NCBI RefSeq assembly: GCF_001557325.1
Contig: NZ_LSJS01000237.1
Coordinates: 1 to 22,551, forward strand
Direction of reading: 5' to 3'
Length of the DNA stretch: 22,551 bases
Source of the DNA: Erythrobacter donghaensis
GTDB taxonomy: Bacteria > Pseudomonadota > Alphaproteobacteria > Sphingomonadales > Sphingomonadaceae
Below, piece by piece: positions 7,715-15,448 of the stretch (the first letter of the stretch is position 1; each line of letters opens with the position of its first letter). The notes beneath the pieces were generated by a model. It was not told the origin of the DNA, searched no databases, and saw nothing but the letters and a program-made list of their open reading frames with translations. A program made the position numbers and the translations under genes.

Positions 7715-8186
7715 CTTCGCGCACCGGCCCGCCGAGCTGCTCCGCCCGCGCCCTGAGCCGCGCCAGCAGCGCGCGCAGGTCCGCCTCCTGCCCGCCGCCG
7801 AAGCCTTCGAGCAGCTCGCGCTCGGTCGCCCGCGCGAGCGGCATCACCTCGGCATGGATCGCGCGGCCCTCGGCCGTCAGCGCCAGCAGGTGCGAGCGGC
7901 CGTCGCCGGGATTGGGCAGGCGCGCGATCAGCCCGCGCTCTTCCAGCACCTTGACCGCGCGGTTGACCGCGACCTTGTCCATCACCGTCGCCGCGGTCAG
8001 CGCGCGCTGGGTCAGCGCGCGCCCCGCGGCCTCGGCATCGCCCAGCACTGCCATCACCCGCCACTCGGGGATCTTGAGACCGAAGCGCTTGCGGTAACGT
8101 TCGGCGATCAGGCTGCTGACGGCGTTGGAGGTGACCGACAGCTGGTATGGCAGAAAGCCTGCCAGCTCGCCCCCCTCCTCACTCAT
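7698..8186 (-). CDS. MarR-family transcriptional regulator
   Basis: A 162-residue winged-helix regulator. The DNA-binding part spans about residues 40-110: EWRVMAVLGD, the recognition region ATVMDKVAVNRAVKVLEERGLI, and the wing ARLPNPGDGRSHLLALT, with the D95-G-R97 motif typical of MarR proteins. Flanking N- and C-terminal helices would form the dimer interface. Such regulators usually repress nearby catabolic or efflux genes and release DNA on binding an aromatic or acyl ligand. Its ATG overlaps the end of the upstream crotonase gene by 8 bases, so it is translated from the same message. It is therefore the likely regulator of the thiolase-SDR-crotonase cluster. The ligand is unknown. Confidence 0.88.
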   Translation of the reverse strand: MSEEGGELAGFLPYQLSVTSNAVSSLIAERYRKRFGLKIPEWRVMAVLGDAEAAGRALTQRALTAATVMDKVAVNRAVKVLEERGLIARLPNPGDGRSHLLALTAEGRAIHAEVMPLARATERELLEGFGGGQEADLRALLARLRARAEQLGGPVREGPEQD

Positions 8187-9051
8187 AGGGGCGATCGTCC
8201 CACCAGGGGTAGAAATCGGGCATGTCGGCGCTGACCTTGCCGGGGTACATGGCGCGGCGCTTCTCGAGGAAGCTCGCGATCCCCTCCTTCGCGTCGGCCC
8301 CGCGGCTCAGGCGGTAGATCGCCCGGCTGTCGATCTTGTGGGCTTCCATCGGGTGATCGGCGCCGGCCAGCCGCCACATCATCGCCCGCGTCATCGCCAC
8401 CGAGATTGCCGAAGTGTTCTCGGCAATCTCGCGCGCGAGGGACTGAGCGGCGAAAAGCAGATCCTCGGGCGCGTGGATCGAGCGCACCAGCCCCCCCGCC
8501 TTCGCCTCCTCGGCATCGAAGATGCGCCCCGTGTAGCACCACTCCAGGGCCTGCTGGATGCCGACGATGCGCGGCAGGAACCAGCTCGAGGCGGCCTCGG
8601 GCACGATCCCGCGGCGGGCGAAGACGAAGCCGTAGCGCGCGGTGCTGCTCGCGAGGCGGATATCCATGGCGAGCTGCATCGTCGCCCCCACCCCCACGGC
8701 CACGCCGTTGCAGGCGCTGATCAGGGGCTTCTTCGATTCGAACAGGCGCAGCGTCAGCAGCCCCCCGCCGTCGCGCACGCGCGGGTCGGAGAGGTCGTCG
8801 ACCTCGGTCGGATCGGAGAAGACGTGCCCGCCGCCCTCCGGCGTCAGGTCTGCGCCGGCGCAGAAGGCCCGTTCACCCGCGCCTGTAAAGATCACCGCGC
8901 GTACCGCATCATCGGCATCGATATCATCCATCGCCGCGATGATCTCCTGCCCCATGGTCCGCGTGTAGGCGTTCATCTTGTCGGGGCGGTTGAGCGTGAC
9001 GGTGGCAATGCCATCGGCCTTGGCGACAGTGATCTGGGTGTATCGGGTCAT
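8179..9051 (-). CDS. Crotonase-superfamily enzyme (enoyl-CoA hydratase/isomerase-like)
   Basis: A 290-residue cytoplasmic CoA-thioester enzyme. Oxyanion-hole segments are clear: RAFCAGADL (61-69) and NGVAVGVGATMQLAMDIRLAS (115-135). Aligned by eye to mitochondrial enoyl-CoA hydratase, the catalytic glutamates 144 and 164 are replaced by Q126 and F144. A glutamate instead appears at E152 in RRGIVPEAASSWFLPRIVG, a pattern seen in another large crotonase subgroup. The reaction may therefore be hydration, isomerisation or hydrolysis of an unusual acyl-CoA. I start at the ATG at 9051, preceded by an excellent AAGGAGAGGG; the frame stays open upstream into a terminator hairpin, which argues against a longer protein. 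It overlaps the MarR gene, and a terminator separates it from the upstream SDR gene. Confidence 0.87.
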   Translation of the reverse strand: MTRYTQITVAKADGIATVTLNRPDKMNAYTRTMGQEIIAAMDDIDADDAVRAVIFTGAGERAFCAGADLTPEGGGHVFSDPTEVDDLSDPRVRDGGGLLTLRLFESKKPLISACNGVAVGVGATMQLAMDIRLASSTARYGFVFARRGIVPEAASSWFLPRIVGIQQALEWCYTGRIFDAEEAKAGGLVRSIHAPEDLLFAAQSLAREIAENTSAISVAMTRAMMWRLAGADHPMEAHKIDSRAIYRLSRGADAKEGIASFLEKRRAMYPGKVSADMPDFYPWWDDRPYE

Positions 9052-9093
9052 GGGGTCCCTCTCCTTTGCGGTCTGTGATGCCATGGCTTGCGC

Positions 9094-9120
9094 AAAAGAA
9101 AACCCCCGCAAAAGCGAGGG
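9094..9120 (-). terminator. Rho-independent terminator between the SDR and crotonase genes
   Basis: On the minus strand CCCTCGC, loop TTTT, GCGGGGG forms a 7-bp stem (one T-G pair), followed directly by TTTTCTTTT. This is a good intrinsic terminator downstream of the short-chain dehydrogenase gene. It lies only about 45 bases before the crotonase start, so it splits the cluster or acts as a partial terminator that lowers crotonase and MarR expression relative to thiolase and SDR. Confidence 0.8.
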
Positions 9121-9151
9121 TCTTCCTTGTGTCGCAATGACGGCTTGGCGC

Positions 9152-9937
9152 TTAGCGCGGGGCCATCCTGATCGCGCCGTCGAGGCGCACGTCCTCGCCG
9201 TTGAAGTAGCCGGTCTCGATCATGCACATGGCGAGCTTGGCATATTCGGTGGGGATGCCGAGGCGCTTGGGGAAGGGCACGCTGGCGGCCAGCGCGTCGC
9301 GCACGTTCTGGGGCGCTGCGGCAAGCAGCGGGGTGTCGAAGATGCCCGGCAGGATGGTGTTGACCCGGATGCCTTCGTTCATCAGGTCGCGCGCGATCGG
9401 CAGGGTCATGCCGATCACACCCGCCTTCGAGGCCGAGTAGGCCGCCTGGCCGATCTGGCCGTCCTCGCCCGCGACCGAGGCGGTGTTGACGATCGCCCCG
9501 CGCTCGCCGAATTCGTCGAGCGGGTCGAGCGTCAGCATCCCTGCGGCCGACTTGGCGATGCAGCGGAAGGTGCCGATCAGGTTGACCTGGATCACGAAGT
9601 CGAAAGCGCTGATCGGGAAGTGCTTGATCGAACCGTCTTCCTTGCTGCGGCTGGCAGTCTTGATCGCGTTGCCGATCCCGGCGCAGTTGACGAGGATGCG
9701 CTCCTGCCCGTGGGCCTCGCGCGCCTTGGCGAAGCCGGCGTCGACGTCCTCGTCCTTGGTCACGTTGACGAGGCAGAACACGCCGCCGATTTCCGCGGCG
9801 AGCGCTTCGCCCTTCTCGGCGTTCATGTCGAAGATCGCGACCTTCGCGCCCTTGGCCGCGAGCGCGCGCGCGGTGGCCGCGCCAAGGCCCGAGGCCCCGC
9901 CGGTGACGACCGCGGGGGTATTGGCTGAAACTTCCAT
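9152..9937 (-). CDS. Short-chain dehydrogenase, 3-hydroxyacyl-CoA dehydrogenase (HSD10)-like
   Basis: A 261-residue classical SDR. The nucleotide-binding motif TGGASGLG (12-19), D37 at the end of the second strand (favouring NAD over NADP), NCAG (84-87), and the catalytic S154, Y167 and K171 (YSASK) are all visible. The overall pattern (QIGQAAYSASKAGVIGMTLPIARDL, IRVNTILPGIFDTPLL) resembles type II 3-hydroxyacyl-CoA or 3-hydroxy-2-methylbutyryl-CoA dehydrogenases. The likely reaction is NAD-dependent oxidation of a 3-hydroxyacyl-CoA. The ATG at 9937 follows GAGAGGAAG; the open frame further upstream is Arg/His-rich and not family-like. The stop of the thiolase gene is 26 bases upstream, so the two form one transcript, ended by the terminator at 9094-9120. 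Confidence 0.87.
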   Translation of the reverse strand: MEVSANTPAVVTGGASGLGAATARALAAKGAKVAIFDMNAEKGEALAAEIGGVFCLVNVTKDEDVDAGFAKAREAHGQERILVNCAGIGNAIKTASRSKEDGSIKHFPISAFDFVIQVNLIGTFRCIAKSAAGMLTLDPLDEFGERGAIVNTASVAGEDGQIGQAAYSASKAGVIGMTLPIARDLMNEGIRVNTILPGIFDTPLLAAAPQNVRDALAASVPFPKRLGIPTEYAKLAMCMIETGYFNGEDVRLDGAIRMAPR

Positions 9938-9963
9938 GGTTCTTCCTCTCAGGTAGGGGTTTG

Positions 9964-11133
<1,170 letters not shown>

Positions 11134-11173
11134 GATCTCTCCTCCGTGACGGCGCTCGCGGCCGGGAATGGAT

Positions 11174-11190
11174 CGATCGGTTGCCGATCG
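11174..11190. promoter_or_regulatory. Candidate operator upstream of the thiolase cluster
   Basis: A perfect 17-bp inverted repeat, CGATCGG-TTG-CCGATCG, lies 41-57 bases before the thiolase start. Its size and position suit a dimeric repressor such as the MarR protein encoded at the far end of the cluster. GATC/CGATCG words are common in GC-rich alphaproteobacteria, so chance or a simple RNA hairpin remains possible. A weak TTGATT at about 11229-11234 on the minus strand could be part of the promoter. Confidence 0.4.
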
Positions 11191-11286
11191 CCACTCGCTT
11201 GGGCCTTCGACTATTGAAGCCGCGAGGCCAAATCAAGCGTGATGGATCGCGGCACGGAGCGGCCCCGGCGAAAGCCGCGGCGACGA

Positions 11287-11835
11287 TCAGTTCAGGCGCT
11301 TGACCCTGATTGCGCGGCGCCCGCCGATGCTCGCCTTGAAGCTGCCGAGCGCGGCGGTTTCGATCACCACCTTCTCGCCCGCCTTGGGCTCGCCGAGCAC
11401 CGGGGCGTTGTCGGTCTGCAGCCAACGTGCGCCGTTCGCCAGCGTGATGAGCGCACGTCCGGTCGCATCGATCCGGAACGCGGCGAGGCTGTCCTCGATC
11501 CGGCGGATCTCCTCGGGCTCCGCGTCCTTGCCCTTGTCGCGCTTGCGGAACAGGTCGATCTTGGGGAGCGAGAAGCCGAACAGATCCCGCCGCGCCCTGG
11601 TGACGACCTCCTGGTCCACGATCACCACCTCGTTGTTCGCCTCGGCCGCTTGCAGCGCCGCGACCTCGCGGTCGTAGCAGGCGAGGCGGGCCGCATCCTC
11701 GGCGATGGTGCGGCAGGCGAACACCGGCGATGCGGCACCCGGCGCGGCCTCCTGCGCGGCGGCGGGCAGCGCCGCGAGCGCCGCGAGCGCCGGAATGAGC
11801 ACCGCGCCTGACGCGGAAAGGCTGCGGCTGCGCAT
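11287..11835 (-). CDS. Secreted protein of unknown function with a CRxIAxDxxRLxCYD motif
   Basis: A 182-residue protein I do not recognise by name. Residues 1-28 form a signal peptide (MRSRSLSASGAVLIPALAALAALPAAA). The mature N-terminus has FACRTIAEDAARLACYDREVAAL, with two cysteines 12 residues apart (C41, C53) that could form a disulfide; similar C..I.D..RL.CYD segments occur in several periplasmic proteins. A charged linker follows (LFRKRDKGKDAEPEE). The C-terminal 70 residues look like a small beta-barrel (FRIDATGRALITLANGARWLQT). The chosen ATG at 11835 follows GGGAGG with 8-base spacing; the frame is open 41 codons further upstream, but that part has no signal-peptide character. It is transcribed divergently from the TonB-dependent receptor and stands alone. 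Confidence 0.75.
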   Translation of the reverse strand: MRSRSLSASGAVLIPALAALAALPAAAQEAAPGAASPVFACRTIAEDAARLACYDREVAALQAAEANNEVVIVDQEVVTRARRDLFGFSLPKIDLFRKRDKGKDAEPEEIRRIEDSLAAFRIDATGRALITLANGARWLQTDNAPVLGEPKAGEKVVIETAALGSFKASIGGRRAIRVKRLN

Positions 11836-12122
11836 AGTCTGTCCCTCCCGATGGCAGGCCGAAAAGGCCGTTCGTGGCCCGGTTTGGCCCGATAGCTCGC
11901 AATCTGCAAGCTGTGGCATAGAAGTAACACACCGCAACATTCGGACACGCGAATGCAACGCGAACTTCCCATGCGGCCAGCCTTGGGCGATTCAGGCGTC
12001 ATGGAGGGCGCGACTTTTGTCGCTTTTCCAATCATGCCCTCGAGGTGCCAGATCTGCGGAGGACCCCTGCCGTTGAGACAGAACAGAGCAAGCGCTTCGA
12101 GAACAACCGGAGGAACACAGGA
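11836..12122. promoter_or_regulatory. Divergent intergenic region before the first TonB-dependent receptor
   Basis: This 287-base region separates the minus-strand secreted protein from the plus-strand receptor and must hold promoters for both. It contains an inverted repeat CATTCG-N6-CGAATG (11938-11955). It also holds the word GCAACAT (11934-11940) followed by GAATGCAA (11951-11958), both also found before the second receptor. A short terminator-like hairpin GCGAC-TTTT-GTCGC-TTTT lies at 12010-12027. The receptor's ribosome-binding site is the GGAGGA at about 12110-12115. I could not assign -35/-10 boxes firmly. Confidence 0.4.
12010..12027 (+). terminator. Short terminator-like hairpin in the receptor leader
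   Basis: A 5-bp stem GCGAC/GTCGC with a TTTT loop is followed directly by TTTT. It lies about 95 bases before the receptor's ATG. The stem is short, so it may be a weak attenuator, a relic or chance. Confidence 0.3.
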
Positions 12123-15100
12123 ATGAGAAAGCTAGACTCACTGAAGCTCGGTGCTGCCAGCCTCGCGCTGGGCATCGCTTTGGCAGCGTCGCCGGCATAT
12201 GCCCAGGACCAGGTCGCCGATGACAGCGCGGCGGCCGAGGAAGAGGGCCGCGCCATCGTCGTCACGGGTTCGCGCATCGCTTCGGCCGAAGTCGAATCTC
12301 CCGCGCCGCTGCAGATCGTCAACGAGCAGCTGATCGAAGACTCGGGCGTCATCAACATCCAGGAGCTGCTGCTCGAAAACCCGGTTTTCGGCGCCCGCTC
12401 TCAGCCGTACCAACGCGGCGTTCCTGACCTCGGGTACCGGCATCGCCACGATCGATCTGCGTGACCTCGGTTCGGACCGCACGCTGGTTCTCATCAACGG
12501 CCGCCGCGTCGTCTCGAGCCTTGCCGGCTCCTCGACGGTCGACCTCAACGTCATCCCGACCCAGTTCCTGCAACAGGTCGACATCCTGACCGGCGGCGCC
12601 TCGTCGCTCTACGGTTCGGACGCCGTCGCGGGGGTCGTGAACTTCATCTACAAGACCGATTTCGAAGGCATCGACGCCAACGCGCAGTACAATATTACCG
12701 AACAGGGTGACGATGCGCGCTACCAGGCGAACGTGACTGTGGGCACCAACGTCGCCGACGGTCGCGGCAACATCATGGTCCACTTCGGCTACTCGAACGA
12801 GGAAGGCCTGCTGTCGCGTCAGCGCGCCAACACCCGCGTCGACGACATCGATTCGGTCTTCTTCGGAGGCGATTTCGGCGTTCCGACCGAGCCGTTCTTC
12901 TCCTCGTTCCCGCCGCAGGGCCGGTTCATCGTGGGTCAGCGATTCAATGGCGACGGCGACGTGATCGGCTCGCTGTACAACTTCACCTACGGACCTAACG
13001 GCTTGCTGCAACCCTGCAGCACCACCAACGGAGCCAGCTGCGTCAGCGGTGCCGCTGCTATTGAGGACGATCCGGATACGCCAGGCGTCAACGAGGCATC
13101 GCCGGCCGTGCCGAACATCGGTGCCGGCATCGGTCCTAACGGCTTCAACCGCCAGAACTTCCGGACCCTTGCGGTTCCGGTCGAACGTTACCTGTTCGCC
13201 GCGCGCGGCACCTATGAAGTTACCGATGATGTGAACTTCTTCTTCGAAGGCACGTTCAACAACACTTCGTCGTCGCGGATCATCGAGCCGTTCCCGCTGG
13301 AATCCGGCGGTGCCAATGGGATCTTCCCGACTGGCGGCGGCTACAACATCGAAAACTTCCTGCCGGGCACCAACACAATTGTCGTCAACCCGCTGGTTCC
13401 TCAGGCGATTGTCGATAATGCCAATGACACCAATGGCGACGGTCTGCGCGACATCGGCTTTGTGCGTCGTCTGTCGGAATTCGGTAACCGCACCGGTTCG
13501 ACCGAGCGCAACTTCTACCGCTTTGTGGTGGGTCTTGAAGGCGCCCTGTTCGACAACCGCTTCAACTGGGACCTCAGCTATAACTACGGCCGTGTGACCG
13601 AGAACCAGATCTCTTCGGGTCAGGTCAACGTCGTGAACTTCCGCGACGCGCTCGCAGTGCGGGCCGAAGTGGGCGACGAAAACGGCAACGGCATCGCCGG
13701 TGAAGCAATCTGTATCGACGACGAAGCTCGCGCCAATGGCTGTGCTCCGGCGAACATCTTCGGTGCAGGCTCGCTGTCCCAGCAGGCGGTCAACTACATC
13801 GCCGCGCAGGGCACCTTCCAGACCGGCATCACCCAGCAGGTCGTGCAGGGCAACATCTCGGGCGAACTGTTCGAACTGCCCGCAGGGCCGGTCGGCATCG
13901 CGGTCGGCTTCGAGTACCGCAAGGAATCCTCGTTCGAGGATAACGATGCGCTGACCAATGCCGGCCTGAACGCGGGCAACGTGCTGCCCGACACCAGCGG
14001 TTCGTTCGACGTGGCGGAAGCCTACGGCGAACTTCGCGTCCCGCTGCTGTCCGAGAAGCCGTTCTTCGAACTGCTCGAAATCGGCGGCGCGGTTCGCGTG
14101 TCGGACTACTCGACTGTCGGTACGACCTTCAGCTGGAACGTGACCGGCACCTGGCAGCCGATCGAGGACATCCGCTTCCGCGGCACCATCGCCGAAGCGG
14201 TCCGCGCACCCAACGTGGCGGAACTGTTCTCGGGCCTGTCGCAGACCTTCCCGAGCGGCCTTGTCGACCCCTGCGTCGGCATCGGCGCCACGGGTGGCGG
14301 CGCGCTGGGTGACAACTGCCGCGCCGATCCGGGCGTGGCCGCGAACATTGCCGCCAACGGCGTGTTCACGCTCAGCCAGCCCGACATCCAGGGGATCTCC
14401 GGCTTCAACGGCGGCAACCCGAACCTCGGTGAGGAAACGGCCCGCTCGTACACTGCCGGTGTGGTGATCAACCCGCGTTCGATCAATGCCCTGCGCAACC
14501 TGACGATCACGGGTGACTACTACGACTACACGATCGACGACGTGATCTCGGGCTTCCCGCGGCAGTTCTCGCTCGACCAATGCTATGCGCAGGGCAACCA
14601 GACCTTCTGCGATCTGATCGTCCGTCGTCCGACCGCGACGTCCAACAACAGCGCGGGCTCGATCGACCTGATCAACGCGCTGTCGGTCAACGCGGCGGTG
14701 CTCAAGACCTCGGGCTTCGACATCACCGCACAGTGGTTCACCAACCCGGGCTTCTTCGAGAACGACCGTCTGACCCTGCGTGGGGCCTACACCCACGTCA
14801 TCGAGTACGACTTCTTCTCGCTGCCCACGGCCGCTCCGGATCCGTCGGATGGTGAAATCGGGACTGCGGCGGATCGTTTCACCGCCAACGTCGCCTACCA
14901 GACCAACGATGTCCGCCTGACCTTCAACGGCACCTTCATCGGCAAGTCGTTCGTTGACGACCAGTTCGACGGGCCCCGCGCCTACTCGGTGCCGGCGGAG
15001 TTCTACCTCGACGCGCAGGCGACCTTCTTCGCCAACGACGAATTCGAGGTCTACCTCGGTGTCGACAACCTGCTCGATAACGACGCTCCGAACATCCTGA

Positions 15101-15198
15101 ACGGGATCCCCGGCAACGTCACGGGTGCGGACACGGCTGCCGACGTCTACGACGTGTTCGGCCGCCGCTACTACGCGGGCGTCCGCCTCAAGCTCTGA
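12123..15198 (+). pseudogene. TonB-dependent receptor, reading frame broken near the 5' end
   Basis: An outer-membrane TonB-dependent receptor of about 1025 residues if the frame is restored. It starts at the ATG at 12123 (GGAGGA upstream) with a signal peptide ending AAASPAYAQ, then the IVVTGSR box and the start of the plug. After NPVFGA the frame is lost in the CCC at 12394-12396. The original frame stops at 12462-12464 after 113 codons. The correct sequence continues in the next frame from 12397 (ALSRTNAAFLTSGTGIATIDLRDLGSDRTLVLINGRRVVSS) without interruption to 15198. One extra base or two missing bases explains it. The rest has full plug and barrel features: paired cysteines (for example DPCVG...GDNC and DQCYAQGNQTFC) and a terminal strand YYAGVRLKL. 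Intact coding over 930 codons suggests a recent mutation or a sequencing error. The substrate is unknown. Confidence 0.85.
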
Positions 15199-15224
15199 CG
15201 ATCGGACTTCCGATCTGATCATTC

Positions 15225-15259
15225 ATGCGGCGAGGCCCTCGGGTCTCGCCGCATTTTTT
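15225..15259 (+). terminator. Rho-independent terminator after the first TonB-dependent receptor
   Basis: ATGCGGCGAG (15225-15234) pairs with CTCGCCGCAT (15245-15254). Three further inner pairs (one G-T) reach a CTCG loop, and six T residues begin at 15254. It lies 27 bases after the receptor stop codon. Confidence 0.92.
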
Positions 15260-15448
15260 GTGGCCGAGCGCGGGAGCGTCGCGGCGCATGAGCGGCAATC
15301 TGCCCGCACCATTTGTTGCAAACGCGCAACATCTATGAAGCTTCTGTGAATGCAAGCGTGCTTCGCACTGGCAGATGGTTACGATAGGAGGCAAATCTCT
15401 CCCCCTGAGCGCAACTTCCGCACTCAAATCACCTAGGGGACGAAATCA
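15260..15448 (+). promoter_or_regulatory. Upstream region of the second TonB-dependent receptor, with an 18-bp palindrome
   Basis: After the preceding terminator, this 189-base region must hold the promoter. Its clearest feature is TGTTGC-AAACGC-GCAACA (15314-15331), a perfect inverted repeat, followed by TCTATG that could form part of a -10 element. The same arms with the same 6-base spacing recur in the clpB promoter. A GAAGCTTC palindrome and GAATGCAA (15348-15355) follow. The ribosome-binding site is AGGGGA at about 15435-15440. Confidence 0.5.

Noticed and set aside
9132..9142. TCGCAATGACG beside the terminator as part of a dispersed intergenic repeat
   Set aside because: The word resembles the end of repeats seen between genes in many bacteria, but only 11 bases match and no second copy is in the window.
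11246..11285. GC-rich hairpin with a GAAA loop downstream of the secreted-protein gene
   Set aside because: The stem is interrupted by a mismatch and has no T-run, so it cannot be called a terminator.
12352..15222. A 956-codon open frame antisense to the first TonB-dependent receptor
   Set aside because: The same GC-bias effect. The sense strand encodes an obvious receptor, and the antisense product is low-complexity and charged.
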